A stretch of DNA of 42,650 bases, from assembly GCA_001600875.1 (NCBI GenBank), contig BCLD01000005.1, positions 1-42,650 on the forward strand. The letters run 5' to 3'. Source of the DNA: Solicoccozyma terricola. Lineage: Eukaryota; Basidiomycota; Tremellomycetes; Filobasidiales; Piskurozymaceae. Positions within the stretch are counted from its first letter, which is position 1. Each line of letters begins with the position of its first letter. The position numbers were made by a program, and so were the translations under genes. The notes beneath the pieces are model-generated. The model was not told the origin of the DNA. It searched no databases and saw only the letters and a list, made by a program, of their open reading frames with translations. Shown in pieces: positions 10,569 to 20,977 of the stretch.

Positions 10569-11484
10569 CCTTACGTGATGAATGTCGACTCGACGTAAGC
10601 CAAAAGTGTCGCTTGAGCGTGATATCGACCTTGTTATTTCTCAGAGTCACCTCACATATGTCGCCACCTCCTGTAATTAGAGAGGAGAGAAGTCAGACGT
10701 TGTATAGGGAGTGCACCACCATCTTGAATCCCTTTTGCCAAGGTTAATATCGAGCCTCTCGCACGCCACGCGGAGGTCTCTCTATCGTCTGCGACCTCTC
10801 GACCTCTCGCGTTGGGATGTGGGTCCATTCATTGAGGTATCCTTCCAAGACGAGCAGAATAGCTGGCAGGTGAGCAGAAGTAAGCTTGATTGCACAAGCC
10901 TCCCGTACGTTCAAAATGGCAACGGCCTTAAACGTATTCGATCGGCAAGCCCTCGACCAGCCATTCCTCGTAGATTTGAAAAGCCATGTATCGGAGAGAG
11001 CAACAATGTGTCATTGGCGATGCAACACTTATACTGCGGTCTTTGGTGACAAACCCCATTGAGCTACCCCACTCACAACTGTAGACAACATTCAATTCAG
11101 ACAGAGTCGGTGGCGAGTTTGAACGCCGAACCGAAGGACGCCGATGAAGATATTCATTGAAGGGATTTTTCTGTGGATCCTTTCGCCAACTTCCTTCATA
11201 TTAGTTAGGATGGCCACGCAGATAACAACGTTGACTGTACAATGTACATGACGGCAATGCAGGCTGTGATCAGCTTTGGAATGGGGCGTCTTCATCGCTT
11301 TGGAATGAGTCGTTACGACCTAGTGGCGCTCGCCAATACCTTTTGGTCAGCTGCGTGAAAGAGGATGCGAACGTCGCTTTGCTATGGAATGAAAGGTAAA
11401 CACCTGGCACTAACCCATGCGATAGAAGATTTTGTGAGGGGGGAGTCCATCCATCGGTCGATAATTGGTCAGGGTTCTCTAAAA
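10569..11484. other. No gene recognised
   Basis: Open frames on both strands are short and overlapping, without recognisable motifs. The stretch ends at the left edge of a Copia LTR. Confidence 0.4.
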
Positions 11485-11673
11485 TGTTGAATGTAGACGC
11501 ATCCGGTCATAGAACAATGGACAACAGGACTCGAGATGAAAAGAAGGTTGGAAGCACGAATGTCTCAAGGACTAGTGTAGACACTACACTGAAGCGAGCT
11601 AGAGATTGTCGTTGTATTGCAGAAACACCCGTATCCAATACTTTCACCTGCCTACAACCTTTGTCGAACAACA
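11485..11673 (+). repeat. Internally deleted Copia LTR (L2), no adjacent element
   Basis: Both ends of the LTR are present (TGTTG at 11485, CAACA at 11673), but it is 189 bp instead of 321 bp. The first ~105 bp and last ~84 bp match L1; the middle ~130 bp, including the TATA-like region, is missing. No coding remnant flanks it, so it may be a solo LTR with a deletion. The 5-bp flanks (taaaa / taatc) share only taa, so a target-site duplication is not clear. Confidence 0.85.
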
Positions 11674-11894
11674 TAATCGGACTTCTTACCCCCGTCGCAA
11701 CGAAATCTGCTTCAGAAACTTGAAAGGGTTTGCAATACGGCTCGGATGCTTCAAGCGCCGATGTTGGCAACCGATTCGTTCCGTAGAATACAATGGTCAC
11801 TCGTGCGAAACCTGTTGCAGGGCAGTCCATCAACAAACACATTTACACTGAGCAACATTGGGGAAAAGCTTTCCGGTATTGCAAGACCAATATG

Positions 11895-12004
11895 CGGCGC
11901 ATCGAGAAACATATGCCGCTGCATCTAACCATATGGTTCCCGTACCGCTGAAAGTTGTTACCCCTTGTATTAGGTAGGTCAATACCAAAACCATTCTGCG
12001 ACGC
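11895..12004 (-). repeat. Left arm of a ~100-bp inverted repeat
   Basis: Its reverse complement matches 12738-12866: both contain AGAATGG(G)TTTGGTA, a block reading aaggggtaacaactt, CAGCGGTACGGGAAC and GGCATATG. Both arms are open in the matching frame (QNGFG..., then TxxRYGNHMVRCSGICF on this side), so they may be pieces of one duplicated coding unit. Confidence 0.75.
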
Positions 12005-12052
12005 TGTGGGGACCAATTTCACTATTACCAAGAATACTGGGAGCAGAAACTA

Positions 12053-12484
12053 GTGCACAAGGACGACAGGCTACCGCATCCGACGAGGCCGATCCAGGAG
12101 TACCTGGAAACCCATCGGGTAGCTAAGCGATTTCGGTACCTTCCTTCAGTATCCAAGGAACGGTTTGATGAACAGCTTCTTGCCGAAGAGAAGTGTTGTC
12201 GACTGGTGAAGGAAGACCGAGATCTCGCGCTTCGTTACGGAGAGAACGTGTCGGAATACTTCAACGAGTCCCTCGCCAAAGCTCGCCCAGGATTTATTTT
12301 GTTTTGGGGCAAGACCGGTTCAGGCAAGTCCACCATCATAAGGACGCTGAAGATGGGAGACAACCGATGGATAATAACCAAACGAGACACAATGGAACTT
12401 TGGCAGCGACCGAGGGTGAAGCGTTTGAAAAACCACCGATGGGTGAGGTTTCCGCTTTTTTGGGTCCAAGCATCCGGTCCCTAG
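12053..12484 (+). pseudogene. P-loop NTPase fragment without a start codon
   Basis: A 143-codon open frame carries a clear Walker A, FILFWGKTGSGKSTIIRTL (about 12293-12350). It is preceded by a charged helical stretch (FDEQLLAEEKCCRLVKEDRD). No ATG precedes the motif in frame. No Walker B or switch motif follows before the stop, and the Walker A is followed only by basic residues. It is likely an exon fragment or a relic of a GTPase/STAND-type gene; the family cannot be decided. It lies inside an inverted repeat (11895-12004 and 12738-12866). Confidence 0.5.
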
Positions 12485-12580
12485 TTGCTACTCTGTATCC
12501 TTGACCCTCCTAACATCCTCATCGGCCTCTATACCCATCTCTTTCTCCAAAAATAACAATTCTTCCCATCCCAGGGATTT

Positions 12581-12732
12581 ATACGCATCCGGTCATAGAA
12601 TAATAGGCAACAGCTCTCAAGATGGAAAGAAGGTTGGAAACAGGAATGTCGAAGTACGGGTCTGAGAAATAAGGAAGTGAGACAGGGAAACAATGGACCT
12701 CCGCATTCCACATAGATCAACTACACTATTAG
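12581..12732 (+). repeat. Partial Copia LTR (L3), 5' portion only
   Basis: The stretch matches L1 from its base 12 (tacgcatccggtcatagaa) to about base 170, with scattered differences and a gap near 12650. Neither the TGTTG start nor the CAACA end is present. It directly precedes the right arm of the inverted repeat. Confidence 0.75.
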
Positions 12733-12737
12733 GGAAA

Positions 12738-12866
12738 CATATGGTTCGACGGAGCGGCATATGTTTCGATGCGCCACAGAATGGGTTTGGTACCAATACC
12801 TGCCGTGTGAAAGGGGTAACAACTTGCAGCGGTACGGGAACGATATGGTTCAATGGAGTGGCATAT
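12738..12866 (+). repeat. Right arm of the inverted repeat, with a partial second unit
   Basis: It matches the reverse complement of 11895-12004. The sequence around catatggttcgacggagcgg (12738) and its variant catgg-like block near 12843 suggest one and a half tandem units here, against one on the left. Confidence 0.7.
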
Positions 12867-12884
12867 TTATTTATTTATTTATTT
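12865..12884 (+). repeat. ATTT microsatellite
   Basis: Five consecutive ATTT-type units. No other significance seen. Confidence 0.9.
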
Positions 12885-12889
12885 CAACG

Positions 12890-14147
12890 CACAATGCAAG
12901 TCGGGGGTTTCTGAACATCCTCACAATGGAAACACAAGAGTGGTGGGCTAGCTCTTGGTTGGGAAGGTCCAGCTCTCAATACATGCGGGAACCTCTGAAC
13001 AACTCAGAAGCTTGCGTGGTGAGGAAGAACGGCTTGCGGTCTCCGTGTCACCTGGATCAGATACTGATGTTTGCAGACTTGTCCTCCCTCAGAGCTGAAC
13101 GTACGTCGAAGCGACAGGCGAGGATGCTTCCTCCTCACGGAAACTTGACAAAAGGCAGAGTCGTGATGTGCAAGACTAGGCACTGTGCGCGAGAGTCATG
13201 GAGATGCAAACTGACTGTCGAGATGAAGGCGACAAGTGAGCACGCCTTTTTCCGAGGTTTGAGGGGCAAGTACGTATTTATGCCAGCATGTATACCAGCC
13301 GCCATGGGGAGGTCACACTGGGCTTTGTGTTTCCAGTGGCTTGCTAGCGGGATGCGAGCGGAGTATACGCGGTCAGGAGGAAGGCATGCTTCCGTGTTCT
13401 GGATAGCCTGATCAAGGTTCAGGGCCAGATCGAACGTAGCATGGGTACATCATATTCGCATCCCGAATATGCAATTCGCCGTGGGTACCTCAGCGGTTGA
13501 GTCATCAAACATCAGATGTCGTAGGATACTTCATACGAACGCACCACCGTGGAGATGCGCTGTGAGCTGGACCAGAGTCCTCTCATCCATCACGACGTGC
13601 ATCGTGAGGTACCATTTGCCGTTTATTTGCCGGTTTTCGTGCGTCGGGAGAGCCAGATTGCGGGATTCGGATAGAGCCCTCGAGGGCTGAGGGTGTTTGG
13701 GGTCTATTAGGGGATTAGGTAGAGGGCTACGGGCAATGTATTTCGGATTTCGGTTGTGGACCCGATCGCAAGCAGATGACCTCCGGCGCGGAATCGCATT
13801 AATGGGTGGACCGTCGTGGGAAGCAGATGGGAAGATCAAATACCGATTTTGGGAATGCCTTGTCGAAGCGCAGGGATCCCAAACTTGTCCCGGCTGGGTC
13901 GAGTTTGCTTCCGACCACCACGGCGCCACAAAGAATGCGCATCAGAAACAGAATGTCCATGATATACCTTCTGTATCCGAGGCTTGGCCCTCCTCTGCTG
14001 TTATCTGCTTCCAAGACACGTGGATTTTTGATGGACCAGTCGAACGAACATTGCGCATCCATCCATGCATCCATACACACAAGGTAGTGCCGGCAATGAG
14101 TGCAATTCTAGCATCTGCTTGACTATCGTCGTCACTCTACCGCGGTC
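12890..14147. other. No gene recognised upstream of the dienelactone hydrolase gene
   Basis: A plus-strand frame (about 12893-13411) and minus-strand frames (13531-14080) are open but show no motifs. The minus-strand stretch near 13900-13990 is hydrophobic (DILFLMRILCGAVVVG) and could be an exon of an unknown gene. The last few hundred bases should include the promoter of the hydrolase gene. Confidence 0.35.
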
Positions 14148-15426
14148 ATGGACCCCACGCTGCCGTTCTTCAACTTTGGTGCATGTTGTCTTACGGGTAC
14201 CAAGTAAGGCAGACAGTTGATGGAGGAGCAGCTATACATTGCAGACTGACGGAAGCACCTTGCAGACTTCCCGGAGAACCCAAAGGATCGATGACGGACC
14301 CGCAAACCGTCGAGAACAAGAACCTGAACATACCCTACTACCGAATTACCTCTGAATCTTTTCCTCCCACGACTCCCACGCCGTCGTCCAAGATCGCAAT
14401 CGTCATATTCTACGATCTCTTTGGATTACGTCTTCCAAACTGCAAGATCATCGCAGACTCGCTTTGCGAGCAGCTCTCGGCGTCGTTCAACGACAAGCAG
14501 ATTGACGTCTTCGTTCCCGACATCCTGCTCTGTTGCGCATTTCCTGAATCCATCCTCGGTCCTTTGAGTAATCCGATTCCGGCGGCGAGGGTCCATGATC
14601 AGCATGGACCGACCAAGAGGAGTCTTCTGAGCACGATTGCTAGGTATGTGAGATTGGTGCCGTACATTCCCTGTTGGGTGGGCACTTGGGAGTGCTTCGT
14701 CGGACCACGTTGTGAGAAGTTTGTGAAGGGCCTGCGTGACGAAGGGTATGCAACGGTTGGAGCCGTCGGGTGAGCTCTCGGTTTCGGGGATTTGACCTGC
14801 TGGCACTACGCCGACTCCTGCCCACGTCGGTCAGATTCTGCTACGGCGGCGCCCAGGTCATCAACTTGCTTGGAAGTCCGCTCGCCGTCCCGCCCCGGTT
14901 TCCTGAGGCCAAGAATATCTCACCCGGGAAGAAGAAGTATCAACCGTTGTTCGACACCGCCGTTATCTGTCATCCTGCACCATCGACGTGGAGCAACATC
15001 AAGAAATGCAGGATTCCCACGGCATGGGTCTGTGCCGAAGGTGCTTTGACATGTGGATGAGGCTGCATGAGAGACTAGCTGATGCTGCGAAATGTTTACA
15101 GAGGACAAGTTCTGCACGGACGCCCAGCGAGTCCAGAATCAAGAATGGCTCGAAGATATCCATCAGAAGCATAATGTGCCGTTCGAGATGAAGGTTTTTG
15201 AGTGTGCGTTTCTGTTGCCACTGTGTGAACTGAAGACATGCTGATGCTCACTAGACCGGCAGCCACCGTGCACGGCTTCGCCGCTCGTCCTCACCTCGAG
15301 TACGAGCCTGTACGCAGGGCGTTCGAGGAGTCCGGCCAGATGATCAGGAACTGGCTCCAGACGCACCTGCAACCAGACCGCGGCGGTCACACACACCAAG
15401 ACGTGTGCACCTCCCCACGCACGTGA
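14148..15426 (+). CDS. Dienelactone hydrolase family protein, five exons, intact
   Basis: Exons 14148-14203, 14266-14769, 14835-15040, 15102-15201 and 15255-15426 join without stop or frame break to 345 residues. The N-terminus has NFGACCLTGTKLPGEPKG. An alpha/beta hydrolase core follows with AIVIFYDLFGLRLPN, and the nucleophile elbow GFCYGGAQ spans intron 2, with Cys as nucleophile as in dienelactone hydrolases. AEEDKFC spans intron 3 and gives a candidate catalytic Asp. The conserved histidine motif VHGFAARP lies in the last exon, followed by AFEESGQMIRNWLQTHL. Introns are 53-65 bp with GT-AG ends, and phases agree at all four junctions. The family hydrolyses dienelactones in aromatic catabolism, but many fungal members have unknown substrates. 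The protein is longer than the usual 230-280 residues, mostly between the core start and the Cys. Cytosolic location is inferred because no signal peptide is visible. Confidence 0.9.
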
Positions 15427-16050
15427 AAGTGGTTTCCTGATCTGTCGCCATTATGTAATAATAGGTGTGTCCATGAAGACCGACGACTCGGTGGCGAATC
15501 TGTACGATATAACGACCACCCTCCCTCCCTTTCTGGTTGTATTGTAGTTCGAGCAATTTCAATGTCTATCTAGGATACCGCATACTAGCCCGAAGACTAC
15601 GACTGCTGGATCATTATCTTCGACGACAACGAGCGATCACCACGTAGGCTAGATCCGCATACACCAACACAAGCGTAAACGCTCACCGCATGACGCAACT
15701 ACAACCGAACAGGGTGGGTAGCAGATCATGACTAGGACACCTTAGCCTTACACCGACAACACACGATTAGGTTTAGGGTCGTTCTACATTAGCAAATCGA
15801 CCCTGACCTCATTGTCATGTCATCCCCATTGCTCCGAATGTTTGACCCCAGTCCCGCCGCTCCTGGGCCCACTGGTTACTTTCCATCCATGAAGAAAAGA
15901 AAAAGAAAACGCAGATGGAATTTTGGTTCGTTACAAGTGAAGGACATATCACGTCAGGTTCTGGTCGATCTGCTTCGTGACTCTGACCTGCGTGTTCATT
16001 GGAGTTGCATAAGTCTTACAACGAGATATTGGTGTCTCAATAATGCTCTT
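15427..16050. other. Intergenic, no gene recognised
   Basis: Holds the presumed 3' end of the hydrolase transcript and short open frames without motifs. One plus-strand frame (15817-16086) begins with ATG and has a basic run (KKRKRKRR), but nothing supports it as a gene. Confidence 0.4.
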
Positions 16051-16720
16051 AGATCACGAGACAGGCTGAACCGGCGACAACGTTGAGCTTGACACCGTAC
16101 AGAACGAAGCTGGCGTCCACATTGCGCATGAGGTCCACCAGGTGGGTGGTGCTGGGAGGTTTCAATGTGATCTCCAGTTTCTTCTGATCCCTCGGCGGGG
16201 CGTTCTTGAAGGCCGTGAGAACGTTGAAGCGCAGGTTGCTCAACATGTGCCCACCGGTACCCTCATAGTCCTCCATCAGGTTAGAGCCCTTGTTCCCGAG
16301 CGGGATAGTGACATTGATCTATAAGATCGAGATGAGCACGGGACGTTACGAGGGCTGGTCACGCAGTCGTCGCAACCTGAAGACCAGGTCGATTAGATCC
16401 TTTTCCGCTTGACTGCCTTTCCGGCGATGTCTACAGTGGTCGGCTTGAGGCGAAATGGCATGTCGAAGTGGGAACCCATGCGAAAGACCGCGACGTCGAA
16501 GAGAGAGCACATTTATGGTGTCGTCAAGACTGGATTGCTGGGGGAAGCAGCAAGGGAAGCAATGGGGGGAGCGGCGTCGATAGTCAATCGGACGGATAGC
16601 AATACGACCAGGGACAAACCCTATGGCGGTTGGGAACGGGCCGCGATTATGGGCGTGAGTGGCGTCGCTGGCCTGTTGCTCCGCAGCCAAACGTGCCGGA
16701 ATCTGCAAGGGTGTTAAAAA
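16051..16720 (-). pseudogene. Remnant of an unidentified protein, C-terminal part
   Basis: The last exon (16327 to the stop near 16051) follows a TTATAG acceptor and reads INVTIPLGNKGSNL, LRFNVLTAFKNAPPRDQKK, and VDASFVLYGVKLNVV. The upstream block (about 16690-16400) in one frame has GLSLVVLLSVRLTIDAA, a possible membrane segment, then LFDVAVFRMGSHFDMPFRLK, interrupted by two stops. The composition is of a membrane-anchored beta-rich protein, but I do not recognise the family. A Copia fragment lies just upstream on the same strand, so the N-terminus may have been lost there. Confidence 0.4.
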
Positions 16721-16879
16721 GAATGCTTGTGTCTATAGAGTGGTGCTGTCTAGTCTACATCTGTGTGCTATATATACTTGAGCTGGAGGGAGTGAACCTT
16801 CTAGGTCATTTTTGGAGATTTCTCCATCAGAACCCTGAGCAATCTCCAGAATGTTCTAGGGAATTTGCCACTCAGAGTC

Positions 16880-17692
16880 GCCACTCAACATCTGTAAACG
16901 AAGTTGGTGTAGGTTGTGTTGGAAGCTCTTCCTCGTCAGGCTCATATGCCCAGAACTGTCGCTTTGTTCGAGTGGTTCTTGTAATTTCAGGCACATTCCT
17001 GGACTCAGGAACGTCCACTAGACGCTCGAGTTGATGTTCCATGGATTGTCTGTCATGTTCCGCCGAAAATGGTGTTCCTGCCGAATAGAATCGATCTTTT
17101 GTTCTTGCTTTTCATCTTCCTGCTCTTGCAGAGTCTCTCCCAAGTCGATTTGTTCACCTTGCTGTGATATATCTGGACGACAGGTGGGAGCTTGCTGTAT
17201 TGCAGGAACAGTAGCCCCAGTAGCAACACGCACATCCGTTGATCTAACGAGTTTGCCGGTGCCTTTCAATCTCACAATCCATCCACTGACATTATCTTCT
17301 TGTCCTAAGATTCGTCCTTCAGCTGCTTTTGTCGTCTCAAAGCTAGCTTTTGATCGTGTTTCCTTCGGAATATGAACAAAGCATGAGCTTCCAAAACGCA
17401 GAATCGATGGCAGATTCGGTTGCCTTCCAGTGAGTTTCTTCCAGGCTGAGATTCCATCCTTTGCCGTTGAGATTTTCATGATGATAACCGCCGCATATTC
17501 TGCTGCATAGTCCCAGTATCCATGACCAAGGCCAGCATCCACGATCATTGCACTTATCATTTCTTTAGCTGTTCGCATGAAGCGTTCGATTGTGCCATTC
17601 AGTTCCGGTGTATAAGGTGTTGTAAGTTGATGAATGATTCCTTTCTTGCGGTACCATTGTTCTGCTTCCGCCTTCACGAATTCCGACCCCTA
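16880..17692 (-). mobile_element. Copia integrase C-terminal fragment
   Basis: Minus-strand frame from about 17692 starts EFVKAEAEQWYRKKGI and continues TTPYTPELNGTIERFMRT, which holds the Glu of the integrase D,D-35-E triad, then AAEYAAVIIMKIS and a Copia-type C-terminal extension (RFGSSCFVHIPKETRSKA, GRILGQEDNVSGWIVRL). It continues after a one-base frame change near 17030 as QLERLVDVPESRNVPE and TSFTDVEWRL to about 16880. The first two catalytic Asp blocks and the reverse transcriptase are missing. No LTR flanks it. Confidence 0.85.
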
Positions 17693-17699
17693 AGTACAT

Positions 17700-18918
17700 C
17701 TTCAACACACGACCGTCCAGCATCCTCGAATCCCACGAGGATGACCAGGTCAATTGAGGAAGCCGATCTCGTGGCAATCATACCTAACGAGAATCTTCTT
17801 GTCCAATATCACGTCGGACAGGACGGACTGATGATATGGGGAATGTCGCACACCGTGGGCAAGACGCGGATTTGGGTCCATTGGTCTGCAATCACAAAGC
17901 GGGAAATCATGATCCACGTTTGCAAGATGGTTTGGTCTCCTTGCGGAAAGAGAAAAGCTACGCGTTTGGGACGTGCATCATTGCATAAGCCGCGCTCTTT
18001 TGGTCAACCTCTCCCTCTGCATATCTGGCAGTGGGTTCCCCACAGGTGGCCTGGACGACGTCGAAGGATTTAGCCGAGCCTTCTAGCTGGGCAGAGAGTG
18101 ACGCTCTGCTGCCGCTCGGTGGGGAGGCAAGTCTTGACCAAACGGGACTAGACCAAGAAGTCGCTGCGAAAAAGTTTGTGAGCATGCGGGTTACCACATC
18201 CCTCGGATCCACGATCACGGTAACCTCGCGTCGTTCGGCGTTGAGTGGGAGGCGAGATGCGACAAATGGGTCCACTTGGAGCAGCAGGTAGGGGTGTATA
18301 CCCATCGCAACTCACAAGGACGGCAGGTATGTTGAAATCTGTGTTCTAGTACGGCAGGCCCTACCGCCTATACAGTCACATTCCCGACAACAGTGAACAT
18401 ATGTTCCTAATAACCGAAGCGGGTTTGGTGCGAGCTGACTGGATTACGCCCTACATACCTTTCAGTTCGACATTCGAGTGGCGCAACGAACATATGCGGA
18501 TTGGATGTCGGATGAGTACTGTTTGCCCGGGCGGTCTACAGCACCGCTGATGTGCCTGAAATCGTTTGGATTCGTCAATCTCGTCGGCTAATTACTGGGC
18601 AATCTATTAATTGTTATTCGCGAGGCATGTTATACTGAGAAAAGCTGAGTCATCTATTGCGAACCTCGAGAAAGATTCGAAAAATCCTCAGAAATACACA
18701 AAAAATGCGGACGACGTAGGGAAAGTTCTCGTTGGGGGCGGTGGTAACCCAACTCGTGAATCCGACATCCAGGGACATAAATTTCAGGAGGCCGATCCCA
18801 CTCACGACTCCATTTTTGTCAAGGAAGAGCCTCTCGAGACAACCGTATTAGAAGATCAGCAGCATGCCAAACCGATCTCTTCTTGCGACTTGTCTCCTGT
18901 ACTGTGTTGCACTGCTCC
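17700..18918. other. No gene recognised
   Basis: Both strands carry open frames of up to about 180 codons (17522-18073 plus, 17958-18305 minus) with no conserved motif. They overlap each other, so at most one is real and none can be supported. Confidence 0.35.
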
Positions 18919-18994
18919 ACACTGCCATGCACTGCCCTGCTATGCAATGCTATACTTCAACATTGCCCCAACACAGAATTTGCCATTTCCAACA
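18919..18994 (+). repeat. Interspersed short repeat, copy 2 (divergent)
   Basis: It contains tgccatgcactgccctgcta, then gcaatgctatacttc, and ends ccatttccaacaa. The left part (tgccatgcactgcc) matches the extended copy at 30738-30822, the right part matches all copies. Confidence 0.65.
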
Positions 18995-19602
18995 ATTATG
19001 CCACGTGTTGCCTTTGGTTTGAAGAACATTGCTGTAGCCCTTGGTACAGCTGACAAGGTATCTGTCAGCCGCTTCCAGGTTGTATTCTTCGGTGACAGCT
19101 CGCGAAGTCCTAGCCGAAGGGGCCGCAATTTCGCCACATTGGCAGCACCAATTCTTAACGGATTATACCTTTTCTCCCATCGCATGCGGCGACGAGAGGC
19201 GTTGCGGTGGTAGTTTCGCCGGTACATCCTGCTTAATGACTGATGATCTGGTGAAGGGGGGACAGTCAGGACATTTATCAAATTCCCGGACCCCGGCTCG
19301 ATTAGACAACGGAACATTGCTTTGCGGCGAAATCAACTCGAGTCCCGGCGATTTGCGACTTGCCCAGGTCTAACGCAATTTCCGAGCAATTTCCGGGCAG
19401 CTCGGTAATGACCCGCTTTTGCATTCTGACCTTCCGACAGAAGCTTCCTCGTAATCGGTGATGACCAATCGATTGCTCAGCCGAATTCGTCATACCATCC
19501 GATAGCATTGATTATTGCGCGCCGTAGAAAAGCAATCCGCCCATATGGATTGTCCAGCTGCCCACCCTGATTGCCCTCCGACCACAAACGAAGCACATTA
19601 GC
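18995..19602. other. Intergenic upstream of the SDR gene, no gene recognised
   Basis: Only short frames without motifs. It should include the SDR promoter. Confidence 0.4.
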
Positions 19603-20564
19603 ATGAAAGTCTCGCAGTACAATCCTACTCGCGACATCGGAGACCTCTCGGGTAAGGTGATCTTTGTTACCGGTGGTGAGTCCGTTTGTCTTGTATGAAT
19701 GAGCACTTGCCGATGCTCATCTTCCCGAATTCAGGCACTGGAGGTCTCGGTCTGCAAACGGTCATCGAGCTCGCCAAACACAACCCTCGGCAAATTGTGT
19801 TTACTGGACGTAATCGAGAATCCGCCGAGAAAGTAATCGAGGCCGCTGGCCCATCTCGAGTCACGTACATTGCCTGCGACATGGAGTCGCTGACGTCCGT
19901 CAAGGAGGCCGCCTCACAGTTCCTCGCTCAATGGGGCCGTCTCGATGTTTTGGTGGAAAACGCGGGCATTGCAGCCACCGGCGCAGGGGATTTGCTCACC
20001 AAGGACGGGTACGAGCCTATTTGGGGTGTGAACTATGTCGCACACGCCCTACTGGGCGAGCTTCTGCTGCCCTTGCTCCGGAAGACCGCCAAGACCGGTG
20101 CCGATGTCCGCATCGTCATCTTGTCTTCTGCTCTGCAACGTCAAGCATCCTCGCCCGGCATCAACTACGACTCCCTCCGCAGCTTCACGGATATGGGATT
20201 TCAAACGCCCATGCGTCGATACAATCAAGCCAAACTCGCCAATATGCTACATGCAGACCAGCTTGCGAGTCGATACCCGGACATCCTCACCGTCTCCCTA
20301 CATCCTGGCTTGGTAATGACCGAGATGAACACGAAGGCATCATGGCTACTGAGGGTATTGATGCACCTTGTTGCCCCGGTGCTTCAACCTGAGCAGGGTG
20401 CATATTCGCAGCTTTGGGCTATCACCACTGATAGGAAGAACCTCGTTAACGGCGGATATTATGAGCCTGTTGGGATTGTCGGGGCCAGGAGCAAATTCGC
20501 CACCGAGCAAAACGCTGCGAAGCTGTGGGAGTGGACGGAAGAAGAACTGAAGGCATGGCTATGA
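19603..20564 (+). CDS. Short-chain dehydrogenase/reductase, intact
   Basis: Exons 19603-19675 and 19735-20564 (59-bp GT-AG intron) encode 300 residues. The intron splits the cofactor motif, which joins as VTGGTGGLGLQT (T-G-x3-G-x-G of classical SDRs). Arg in TGRNRES suggests NADP(H) preference. Further motifs are CDMESLTSVK, LVENAGIA (NNAG variant with Glu), VILSSALQ with the catalytic Ser, and RRYNQAKLAN with the Y-x3-K pair. SLHPGLVMTEM is the usual segment after the active site. It resembles retinol-dehydrogenase-like fungal SDRs that act as light-chain reductases; the substrate is not predictable. No signal peptide. It is convergent with an MDR pseudogene, which might once have been its partner in a small-molecule pathway, but no other biosynthetic genes are adjacent. 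Confidence 0.92.
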
Positions 20565-20977
20565 GCCGGGGTTATTCCAAACTGTCGTTCAAATCTGTTG
20601 GTTGCGAACAAGTTTATGTACAGCATCAGTCTTATTAATGATATTGGCAAGGAAAAGGACTTCAACAGCTTCGATATGCAGGTCAAACGAGCGCGCGTAG
20701 AGTTACTGTACGGGTTCGAGCGGTGCATAAGCACTAGCGCCATTTCATTCGACGATTGTTCGTATGAACTGTGGTCACCTCTCGGACGAACCCGCACGAC
20801 TTCGCGGGGAACCGGTCTACATCATCGCCCGACTTAATCAGTCTGGTTCAAGCCTGTCAGCCTGTCTATCTCTTGCTGCATAGCCTTTCTGTCAGATGCG
20901 AGAGGGAGATCGCGCCTGCTGGAGCTGTCGTCCCCTTATTTATTTGGAGTATTGATATTTCCGCCCATCAGGATTCA
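20565..20977. other. Convergent spacer between SDR and MDR genes
   Basis: Contains the 3' ends of both transcripts. An AT-rich stretch with attattta-like sequence near 20935-20960 might serve 3' end formation. Nothing else is recognised. Confidence 0.35.

Noticed and set aside
12893..13411. Plus-strand frame after the inverted repeat
   Set aside because: Partly continues out of the repeat arm; composition is not convincing for protein and there is no motif.
17522..18073. Plus-strand frame of 183 codons next to the Copia integrase piece
   Set aside because: Its left half is antisense to the integrase fragment, and the rest has no recognised motif.
18611..19213. 200-codon plus-strand frame
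   Set aside because: It runs through the interspersed short repeat, which is Cys/His-rich only because of its base composition; no domain is visible.
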